From JBBRHQ01 sp963720735 (GTDB lineage Bacteria; Actinomycetota; Thermoleophilia; Solirubrobacterales; 70-9): a stretch of 64,000 nucleotides of DNA. Shown here in pieces: positions 57,533 to 64,000 of this stretch. The notes below the pieces were generated by a model. That model saw nothing but the letters and a program-made list of their open reading frames with translations, was not told the origin of the DNA and did no database searches. The position numbers and the translations under genes were made by a program. The number at the start of each line of letters is the position of its first letter. Positions within the stretch are counted from its first letter, which is position 1. Where the stretch lies: positions 124,001-188,000 of the forward strand of contig CAVRGL010000001.1 of assembly GCA_963720735.1 (NCBI GenBank). Reading direction: 5' to 3'.

Positions 57533-58000
57533 GTGGATAAGAAGACAACGCGAAGAGGGAACTATGAATCCGGCTCGGACTACGTTCTCGAGTACGGCGA
57601 GCTCCGCTTCTCCTTCAACGAGGAGGACTTCGCGCAACGGGTCGAGCAGGCCGCCGTCAAGCTCGGCTTCGTCGATCAGGGACTGAGCCGCTCCGAGCTG
57701 GAGGACCTTCTAGACCTCGCGGTCAGCGGTGAGATCGCCGAGCCCTCATCGCCGCTCGGCGAGCACATCAACGAGAACTGGGAGGAGCTGGTCGGCCCCG
57801 CAAACCGCAGCCTCGTGCACTGGATCCGCCGTCTCGTCTTCCGCGGCGCCTGGCTCGACCAGCGGGTCAAGGAAGGCGAGCTCGACGTGATCTTCGACGA
57901 GGAGAGCCAGACCTTCGGCTACGTCCAGCCGGACCGCAGCTCAGAGCTGATCGAGCTCTCCCGCGAGCCTTCCTGGCGGCGGATCGCCTACCGGCGCTGA
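57533..58000 (+). CDS. Conserved-looking acidic protein of unknown function
   Basis: The 155-residue product has YVLEYGELRFSFNEEDFAQR, a helical part LSRSELEDLLDLAVSGEIAE and VHWIRRLVFRGAWLDQRV. The start is GTG 57533. It is acidic and probably cytosolic. The last 60 bases overlap the end of the convergent Rho-like gene. No family recognised. Confidence 0.7.
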   Translation: MDKKTTRRGNYESGSDYVLEYGELRFSFNEEDFAQRVEQAAVKLGFVDQGLSRSELEDLLDLAVSGEIAEPSSPLGEHINENWEELVGPANRSLVHWIRRLVFRGAWLDQRVKEGELDVIFDEESQTFGYVQPDRSSELIELSREPSWRRIAYRR

Positions 58001-59290
58001 GCCCTCCTCACCGTCGGCGCCGAGTAGCTCGGCGTTCGACGGACTGGCCTCGATCCGCTCGCGAAGCAGAGCGGCAGCCTCAGCCGCGGAGCGGCCGTGG
58101 AGCTCGCCGCGCAGACGCCGCGCCGCGGCCAGCTCGGGCTCGGTGCGCAGCGACTCCTCGCCCGACACCGCGCAGGCGGCGACGTCTAGTGCCGGGACGA
58201 TCCCGGCGGCGGCGAGGCCCGCGTCGAGCGCGATCAGCACGTTCTCGGTCGTCTCAACCGCGGCAAGGGCATCGTCTGAGTCCTCGGTCCCGCTGAGGAC
58301 GGTGGCGATCACGGTGAGCGAGCCGGCGGCGGCGTCCTCGGTCTCCCGCCCGGCCCCGAACACCGGCTTCACCGCGGCGGGATCCCCGTAGGCGACCCCC
58401 AGTCGGGTGAGGGAATCGACGATAAGCACGACGTCCTCGCCGGACTCGGCCCGCCGCTTCGCCCGCGCCACCGCGAGCTCCGCATGACGGACCTGGTCGG
58501 CCGGCTCGAGGTCGGCCGCGGCGGCGGCGATCTCCGCCTTACCCGCCTGGCGCCTCCACTCGGTGATCTCCTCGGGGCGCTCGTCGACCAGGAGGACGAC
58601 GATCCTCGGGGGCCCGGTTGCCGCGGAGATCGCCTCGACCAGACCGCGCAGCAGGGTCGTCCGCCCGGAGCGCGGCGCCGCCCGCACCAGCACCCGCTGC
58701 CCGTAGGCGAGCGGCGCCAGCAGGTCCGCCGCCCGCACGAGAACATCAGAGGGATCGATCTCGAGCGCGATCCTGCGGTGGGGCGCGACCGGGATAAGCT
58801 CCTCGAAATCGGTTCTCCGCTCCTCGCTGGGCTCGGCGCCGTTCACCCGGTCGACCTTGATCAGGGCGCGGTGGCGCTCGCCTCGCCGCGGCCCGCGGAC
58901 CGGGCCGCTGACCTCGTCTCCGGCGCGCAGCTCACAGCGCCTGATCTGGGAGGCGGAGATGTAGACGTCACCAGGTCTTGGGTCGAGCCCGTCGAGCCTG
59001 AGGAAGCCGTGACCCTGGGCGACGATGTCGATCACCCCGGCAACCTCCTCCCCCTCCGCCGCTTCGTCTTCGGCCGGGGGCTCTGCTGATTCCGCCCGGG
59101 CGCGGCGACCGCGCCGGCGACGGCGGGCCGGCCGCGGCGCCTCCCCCTCGTCCTCGCCGGGCTCCTCGTCGCCGAGCAGCGCTTCGACCAGCTGCTCGCG
59201 TCGCATCCCGCGGTAGCGGGGCACCCCCGCCTCCGCCGCGAGCGCGTGCAACTCGGCGATGTGCTTGGACTCCAGCTCTTCCCAGGTCAT
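57941..59290 (-). CDS. Degenerate Rho-like transcription termination factor
   Basis: The 449-residue product has a Rho N-terminal SAP-like domain (WEELESKHIAELHALAAEAG), an Arg-rich linker, and a cold-shock-type RNA-binding domain (GHGFLRLDG, DVYISASQIRRCELRAGDEV). The ATPase domain is altered: Walker A reads APRSGRTTLL with Lys replaced by Arg, the secondary RNA loop with GGVDANAL is missing, and the arginine-finger region (normally LSRKLADKRIFPAID) is ALDAGLAAAGIVPALD. DERPEEIT and Walker B VLIVDSLTRL are kept. It may bind RNA but hydrolyse ATP poorly. The canonical Rho would be elsewhere. Start ATG 59290, 17 bases after the epimerase gene. Confidence 0.85.
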   Translation of the reverse strand: MTWEELESKHIAELHALAAEAGVPRYRGMRREQLVEALLGDEEPGEDEGEAPRPARRRRRGRRARAESAEPPAEDEAAEGEEVAGVIDIVAQGHGFLRLDGLDPRPGDVYISASQIRRCELRAGDEVSGPVRGPRRGERHRALIKVDRVNGAEPSEERRTDFEELIPVAPHRRIALEIDPSDVLVRAADLLAPLAYGQRVLVRAAPRSGRTTLLRGLVEAISAATGPPRIVVLLVDERPEEITEWRRQAGKAEIAAAAADLEPADQVRHAELAVARAKRRAESGEDVVLIVDSLTRLGVAYGDPAAVKPVFGAGRETEDAAAGSLTVIATVLSGTEDSDDALAAVETTENVLIALDAGLAAAGIVPALDVAACAVSGEESLRTEPELAAARRLRGELHGRSAAEAAALLRERIEASPSNAELLGADGEEGSAPVGDPPPGRLAGELDQL

Positions 59291-59307
59291 CGAGCCGGCA
59301 GGATATT

Positions 59308-60204
59308 TCAACTGGCCATCACCGCGACCGCGTCCCGGATCCCGCGCTCGGCCGTGGGGAACTCGGGCGCCCATCCCAGCTCCTGCTTGATCAGCGCGTT
59401 GGATGACCGCGCCGAGCGGGTCACGGCCCTCACCGGGTCGCCTCCGGCGACGATCCGGGCCAACCATGCCGGCACCCGGCGCGGCGGGCGGGCGCCGATC
59501 TCCGCCGCGATCAGGGCGACGAAGTCGCCGTAGGCGATCGGCTCGTCGTCGACTACGTGATAGGTGGATCCCGGCGCTGCTTCGTCCACCGCCAATCCGA
59601 AGGCCGCGGCGACGTCGACGTCACGGACGACGTCCCAGAGGTTGCGGCCGTCGCCGATCACCGCGAAGCGCCCCGGTGCCCGCAGCCGGGCGAGGAACTC
59701 GCTCTCGAACCACCCGCCCGGGCCGTAGACGTGGGATGGCCGCAGGATGACGCCCTCCAGCGAGGACTCGGAGAGCAGGCGCTCGCCCTCCTGCTTGGAG
59801 CGCCCGTACGCAGTCTCGACCGGAAGCGCGTTCGTCTCCTCGAGCAGGGACCCGTGGGCGTCGCCGGTGACCACCGTCGAGGCGAAGACGACGCGCCGCA
59901 CCCCCAACGCCTCGGCTGCATCCAGGAGGCGCCGTGTGCCCCCGACGTTGACCTCCTCGATCCGCTTCTCATCGCGCTGCGATGCGATCTCCGCCGCCAG
60001 GTGGACGACCACCTCCGGCCGCGCGGATTCGAGCGCCGCCCGCAGGGCCCCCTGTTCGGCCAGATCGCCGTGCACCTCCTCGATCCCGCCCGGCCCGGAG
60101 CCAGGGCGCCGGACGAGCGCAACGGGCTCGTGCCCCCGCTTGCTCAGCTCGCCGCAGACCGCGCCCCCGAGGAACCCGCTCGCGCCCGTGACGAGGACCC
60201 GCAT
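59308..60204 (-). CDS. NAD-dependent epimerase/dehydratase (extended SDR)
   Basis: The 298-residue protein opens with the nucleotide-binding motif VLVTGASGFLGGAVCGELSK and has the catalytic Tyr/Lys in ETAYGRSKQEGERLL. It likely acts on a nucleotide sugar or a sterol-like substrate, which sequence does not specify. It shares one base with the glpD stop (TGATG). Confidence 0.92.
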   Translation of the reverse strand: MRVLVTGASGFLGGAVCGELSKRGHEPVALVRRPGSGPGGIEEVHGDLAEQGALRAALESARPEVVVHLAAEIASQRDEKRIEEVNVGGTRRLLDAAEALGVRRVVFASTVVTGDAHGSLLEETNALPVETAYGRSKQEGERLLSESSLEGVILRPSHVYGPGGWFESEFLARLRAPGRFAVIGDGRNLWDVVRDVDVAAAFGLAVDEAAPGSTYHVVDDEPIAYGDFVALIAAEIGARPPRRVPAWLARIVAGGDPVRAVTRSARSSNALIKQELGWAPEFPTAERGIRDAVAVMAS

Positions 60205-61898
60205 CAGCCCGCCGCCCCGATCCCGCGGCCCTTTGCCGGGTCGATGCCCTCCTCGGCCGCCACCGCGGGCCAGGCCTCCGCCTCGGCGGCCATCCGCGAC
60301 TCCGACCAGCCCAGCTCCGCGCCCATCGCCTCAGCCACGGGACGCACCGATTCCGCGCCCCGAAGCTGCGAGGCGGCGAGCAGGCCGAGGCGGGTGCGGC
60401 GCAGGATCACGTCGGCCACCTCGCGGGCCTGCTCGTGCCGGGCAGCGATCGCCGCCTCGGCCAGGAGGTCCGGTCGCCCTTCGACGATCGGCTCCGCCAG
60501 GTGGGGGTGCTCGCGGGCCAGTGCGAGGACGTCGCGCGCTGCGTGCCCGTAGCGGAAGGCGAGCTGGCGCACCGCCTCCTCCCCCACCCCGGGCGGCGCT
60601 TCGAGATCGTCTGGCCCGGCCTCCATCCCGAGCGGGATCTCCGCGGTCGAGCAGGGCGCCTCGCGGCCCTCACGCTCGACCAGGCGATCGACGGTCTGCT
60701 TGGCCATCCGCCGCCAGGTCGTCAGCTTGCCGCCGGTGATCGTCAACATTCCCGAGGAAGTCTCATAAAGCTCCGCCCGCCGCGAGATGTCGACCGACTT
60801 GCGCGGGTCGCCGGTAGAGATCAGCGGCCGCACCCCCGCGTAGGCGCCGCTGATGTCGGATTCGCTCAGCGAGGTTGCGAAGAATGAGTTGATCGCCTCG
60901 AGCAGGTAGCCGATGTCGTCCTGCGCCGGCTGCGGGTGCGCGATGTCCCCGTCATAGTCGTTGTCGGTCGTGCCGATCAGCGTGCGCCCGTACCAGGGCA
61001 GGGCGAAGATCGCCCGGCCCTCGCCCGCCGGGACGACGCAGGCGGCCTCCCCCATCGGCAGACGCTCGCTGTCGACGATCACGTGGCTGCCGCGGCTCGG
61101 GGAGATTCGCGGCACGTCCTCCTCGTCGACGACTTCCTCCGGCCGCAGCTGATCCGCCCAGACGCCGGTCGCGTTGACTACGTTCTCGGCCTCGACCTCG
61201 ATCCGCTCGCCACTCTCGGCCTCGGTGAAGGCCACTCCGCCGGCGCGCCCCGAGCGCTCCAGCACCTCGGTGACCCCGGCCCCGTTCAGCATCACCGCGC
61301 CGTAGCGCCCCGCCTCGCCGAGGATCGTCAGCACCAGCCTGGAGTCGTCGGTCTGGCAGTCGTAGAAGAGGTAGGCGGCGGTCGGGTGCCGGTCGCCCAG
61401 CGCGGGGACCATCTCGGCCACCTCCTCGCCCTCGATCGTGCGGTGGCGCTCCGGCGACCAGAAGTAGTCCTCATCCCCGTCCTTCGAGGAGCGCATCTCG
61501 CGCCGGCTGCGACCGACCCGGGTGGTCGCCATCACGTCGTACATGTTGAGGCCGAGGCCGATCTTGCGATCGCGCCGATCCTCGCCGAGCGCCGGCACCA
61601 GGAAGGGAGTCGGGTAGACGAGGTGCGGCGCCAGCTGGACCATCAGCTGGCGCTCGAGCAGCGCCTCGCGGACCAGTCCTAGGTCGAAGTTCTGCAGATA
61701 GCGCAGGCCGCCGTGGACCATCTTCGAGGAGCGGCTCGAGGTTCCGAAGGCGTAGTCGTCGCGCTCCAGCAGGGCGACCGAGTAGCCGCGCGAGGCGGCG
61801 TCAAGGGCGACCCCCGCGCCGGTGATCCCGCCGCCGATCACCACCACCTCGAAGCGCTCTCCCGCGATCGCCTCGATTGCCTGCGCCCGCGAGAGCAT
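60204..61898 (-). CDS. glpD: Glycerol-3-phosphate dehydrogenase (FAD, aerobic type)
   Basis: GlpD oxidises glycerol-3-phosphate to dihydroxyacetone phosphate and feeds electrons to the quinone pool. At 564 residues it has the FAD Rossmann motif VVVIGGGITGAGVALDAAS, SSKMVHGGLRYLQ, LIGTTDNDYDGD and ITGGKLTTWRRMAKQ. The C-terminal domain runs from about residue 395. Membrane association is peripheral. Confidence 0.96.
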   Translation of the reverse strand: MLSRAQAIEAIAGERFEVVVIGGGITGAGVALDAASRGYSVALLERDDYAFGTSSRSSKMVHGGLRYLQNFDLGLVREALLERQLMVQLAPHLVYPTPFLVPALGEDRRDRKIGLGLNMYDVMATTRVGRSRREMRSSKDGDEDYFWSPERHRTIEGEEVAEMVPALGDRHPTAAYLFYDCQTDDSRLVLTILGEAGRYGAVMLNGAGVTEVLERSGRAGGVAFTEAESGERIEVEAENVVNATGVWADQLRPEEVVDEEDVPRISPSRGSHVIVDSERLPMGEAACVVPAGEGRAIFALPWYGRTLIGTTDNDYDGDIAHPQPAQDDIGYLLEAINSFFATSLSESDISGAYAGVRPLISTGDPRKSVDISRRAELYETSSGMLTITGGKLTTWRRMAKQTVDRLVEREGREAPCSTAEIPLGMEAGPDDLEAPPGVGEEAVRQLAFRYGHAARDVLALAREHPHLAEPIVEGRPDLLAEAAIAARHEQAREVADVILRRTRLGLLAASQLRGAESVRPVAEAMGAELGWSESRMAAEAEAWPAVAAEEGIDPAKGRGIGAAG

Positions 61899-62407
61899 CA
61901 GTCCAGATAGGTGACCGCGGCCGAGGCCGGGGGTCGCTCGGGCGGCTTGGGCTGCTGGCGCGCCCGGCCAAGATGGATCAGACCGACGAAGCGCTCGCCT
62001 GCGCCGAGGCCGATCGCGCGACGGCCCTCGTCGGAGCGCAGGAACCCGGGAGTCCTCCAGTAGCCGGCGATCCCCCGCCCGTGCGCTGCCAGCAGGACGA
62101 TGTAGGAGGCGACGGCGGTGGCGTGCAGGTCCTCCTCGTCCTGAACCGGGTCTCCGCTCAGCTCGCAGGAGGCGACGATCAGGGTGGGAGCGCGGTCGAG
62201 CTTCGCCGCTCCCTCCGGGCCGGCCGCCGACTTCAGCCGGTCGAGCGCCCCCGGGCCGACGACGCGAAATCGCCAGGGCGCCGTGAGATGGTGGTTTGGC
62301 GCCCAGCGCGCCAGGTCGAGCAACTGCTCGAGGTCATGCCGCGAGATCGGCTCTGGCGCGAACGCCTTGTGCGTTCGACGGGTGCGGATCGCGGTCTCGA
62401 CCTCCAC
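61898..62407 (-). CDS. Nitroreductase-family oxidoreductase
   Basis: The 169-residue product has the FMN-binding start RTRRTHKAFAPEPISR, LARWAPNHHLTAPWRFRVVG and a C-terminal GLIHLG. At under 170 residues it is a short form, like actinobacterial BluB/NfnB-type proteins. The reaction is not predictable. It overlaps glpD by one base (TGATG). Confidence 0.88.
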   Translation of the reverse strand: MEVETAIRTRRTHKAFAPEPISRHDLEQLLDLARWAPNHHLTAPWRFRVVGPGALDRLKSAAGPEGAAKLDRAPTLIVASCELSGDPVQDEEDLHATAVASYIVLLAAHGRGIAGYWRTPGFLRSDEGRRAIGLGAGERFVGLIHLGRARQQPKPPERPPASAAVTYLD

Positions 62408-62440
62408 GGGGGACGAGCGTATCGGGGCCGACCGACTTAG

Positions 62441-64000
62441 CTACACCTGGCGGCGGCGCAGGAGCCACCAGAGCGCCGTCACCACGGCCGCGGCTGCGAG
62501 GGCGATCCCGACGGGCACCGCCAGGCCCTCACCGCCGGCAGGTTTGGTCTCCGCCGAGGTCTGCTTACCGCTGACGGTCTTAGATTCGGGGGCCTCGCCA
62601 TGGGCGGTGCCGGACCCCTCTCCCCCGCGCACTTCGCGCGAGGAAGGCTCCTGGTCTCCGTTGGCCTTGCCGGCGCGCTCATGCTGAGTGCGGTGGAGAG
62701 GGGCGCCGGCACCGCCGTGGTCATGCGCCCGGGTCGACACTGTCGGCGGGATCGAGGCCGGCGGTGGCCCCGATGGAGGAGGGCTTGGCGGCGTTTGCGA
62801 GGCCCCTGAGCCGTGATGGCCGCGGTGTTGGCTTTTTGAGCTTGCTCTTCTCGGCACCGGCTTCAGCGGGTAGGTCTTTCCGTATAGCGGGACCAGGGCC
62901 TGGGCCGTCACCCAGACCGGCGTCTGGTCGCTGTGCCTCGAGTAGCGGTAGTGGCCGTCGCCCGACTGCCTCGCAGCGAGGTAATCGAGAGCGTCGCGGC
63001 CGCCTGCGCGGATGCGGCGCGGCCGCACCCCCGCCGCCAGCATTCCCTGGGCCGCCCAGGCGGTCGATTGGGAGTTGACGACGCCCGAGCCGCCGAGGCG
63101 AAAGCCGCCCCCGGCCACCTGGGCGCGGTTCAGGTAGCGGATCGCCCGGTGGACGCTGCGGCGGGCGCTGAGCGCCTGTAGCACCGCGCCGGTCGAGTCC
63201 GGGTCACTTGGCGCGCCGGGCACGACCCCCCATCCTCCGTCCCGGTTCTGGGCCCGGCGCAGCCAGCGGAGCGATCTTGCCAGCCGGGCCCTCCGCCCGC
63301 CCGCAGCGCGCAGGGCGAGCACCGCGAAGGCGGTGGCGTTGGGCCAGTTATCGAAGGAGCCGTTCGCCCGGCGCCGGCGGCGCAGCTGGGCAACCAGGTT
63401 TCGCCCCGCGAAGCGGCGGGGATTGAGCCCGGCGCCCTGGAGGGCGAGGATCGTCTTGGCGAGGTCGCCGCTGCTGCCGATCGCCCCCGAGTTGCGCCGC
63501 AGGAAGTCGACCGGGGTCCTTCCCCGCCGCTCGAGGTCGAGCGGGTTCCGCCGCGCCGCCTCCAGCCCGAGCATCGCCCAGCCGGTGATCGAGACGCTCG
63601 AGTCCCCGCCGGGCGAGGACGGGAAGCCACCGTCGCGATTCTGGGCCGCGGCGAGCCAGGAGAGCCCCTCCGCCCGGCTGGCCGCGCGCGCGGCCGGGAC
63701 GGAGAGTGCCCCGATCGCGAGGGCGAGCACCAGCATCGTCGCGAGGCCGCCGCGGAGGCCGCCGGCTCGGCCCGCATCTGCGGCGGCTGCCTGCCTCCTC
63801 CACTCGAAGCGCTCCCTGAACCGGACCAGCATCCTCACCATCGCCGGGCCTGCGATCAGCGCCAGGGTGATGTTGCCGATCGCGTGGGCGGCGTCGAATG
63901 GGATCGCCCTGACCTCGAGCGCCGCGAAGCGGTCGAGGGTCAGCTCGCCCCCGTAGCTCGCCATCAGCGAGAAGTTCATCAACGCCCCGAACGCGACCCC
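62441..64000 (-). CDS. ECF-S-like membrane domain fused to prenyltransferase-type alpha/alpha repeats (partial at edge)
   Basis: The frame is open to the right edge, so the N-terminus is missing. What is visible (about 518 codons) begins with FGALMNFSLMASYGGE and IGNITLALIAGPAMVRMLV, which resemble the end of an ECF-transporter substrate-binding (S) component. After a second hydrophobic segment (near VLALAIGALSVPAARA) there are about six repeats with AQNRDGGF and GG(F/W)xxxxG patterns, like prenyltransferase/squalene-cyclase or cobalamin-binding intrinsic-factor toroids. A Pro/Ser/His-rich linker leads to a C-terminal membrane helix (LAVPVGIALAAAAVVTALWWLL) and RRR anchor. This suggests a surface cofactor-capture domain tied to a vitamin importer. 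Confidence 0.7.
   Translation of the reverse strand, partial: GVAFGALMNFSLMASYGGELTLDRFAALEVRAIPFDAAHAIGNITLALIAGPAMVRMLVRFRERFEWRRQAAAADAGRAGGLRGGLATMLVLALAIGALSVPAARAASRAEGLSWLAAAQNRDGGFPSSPGGDSSVSITGWAMLGLEAARRNPLDLERRGRTPVDFLRRNSGAIGSSGDLAKTILALQGAGLNPRRFAGRNLVAQLRRRRRANGSFDNWPNATAFAVLALRAAGGRRARLARSLRWLRRAQNRDGGWGVVPGAPSDPDSTGAVLQALSARRSVHRAIRYLNRAQVAGGGFRLGGSGVVNSQSTAWAAQGMLAAGVRPRRIRAGGRDALDYLAARQSGDGHYRYSRHSDQTPVWVTAQALVPLYGKTYPLKPVPRRASSKSQHRGHHGSGASQTPPSPPPSGPPPASIPPTVSTRAHDHGGAGAPLHRTQHERAGKANGDQEPSSREVRGGEGSGTAHGEAPESKTVSGKQTSAETKPAGGEGLAVPVGIALAAAAVVTALWWLLRRRQV

Overview
The window is a high-GC chromosome segment of an actinobacterium. The best guess is class Thermoleophilia (order Solirubrobacterales). 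This is inferred from base composition, frequent GTG/TTG starts, an actinobacterial-style dcw cluster, a Ku/LigD-Pol pair, AbiEi/DUF559 genes and a striking expansion of NTF2/SnoaL-like proteins that begin MSQENVE and end EALEAAGL. No tRNA, rRNA, CRISPR array or transposase was recognised.

Layout. (1) 0-9.4 kb: RTX-like secreted protein, trpS, a frameshifted DHA2-type MFS gene, an FG-GAP protein, a FetAB-like ABC exporter, an AbiEi/DUF559 gene with a large inverted repeat at its start, then ku and a stand-alone ligD polymerase gene. (2) 9.4-18.4 kb, minus strand: ridA, ilvA, the glycine cleavage genes (gcvT-gcvH-gcvPA-gcvPB) and a giant alpha/beta-hydrolase/AMP-ligase fusion. (3) 18.4-34.1 kb, minus strand: mraZ-rsmH-ftsL-ftsI-murE-murF-mraY-murD-ftsW-murG-murC-murB-ftsQ-ftsZ. 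Most genes overlap by 1-4 bases. A promoter with three in-phase MraZ boxes starts the cluster, and ftsZ has its own consensus-like promoter. (4) 34.2-38.5 kb: a membrane protein, tadA-tadB-tadC and a macrodomain protein. (5) 38.5-55.8 kb: a patchy accessory region with nine intact SnoaL-like genes plus about seven broken or fragmentary ones. These are mixed with secreted proteins, small unknown genes, chimeric gene remnants and a CpaB/histidine kinase/response regulator operon. (6) 56-64 kb: phosphate transporter, DUF192 protein, a degenerate Rho-like ATPase, an epimerase, glpD, a nitroreductase and an ECF-S/prenyltransferase-repeat fusion running off the right edge.

How it works together. 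Regions 2 and 3 are housekeeping: peptidoglycan precursor synthesis, septation and one-carbon metabolism. Region 5 is the unusual part. Six SnoaL units carry the same motif, GATACT, ending nine bases before ATG, which is the geometry of a leaderless promoter. Downstream units are joined by a three-base linker (TAG-GCG-ATG or TAG-GAG-ATG) in which the conserved 3' end of one gene supplies the Shine-Dalgarno sequence of the next. The ends of the units are conserved while the middles diverge. Several units are truncated, frameshifted or fused to pieces of unrelated genes, so the array looks like a site of repeated duplication, end-homogenisation and decay. Two neighbouring secreted-protein genes share a palindromic promoter/operator that appears undescribed. 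Functions of the SnoaL proteins themselves cannot be read from sequence.
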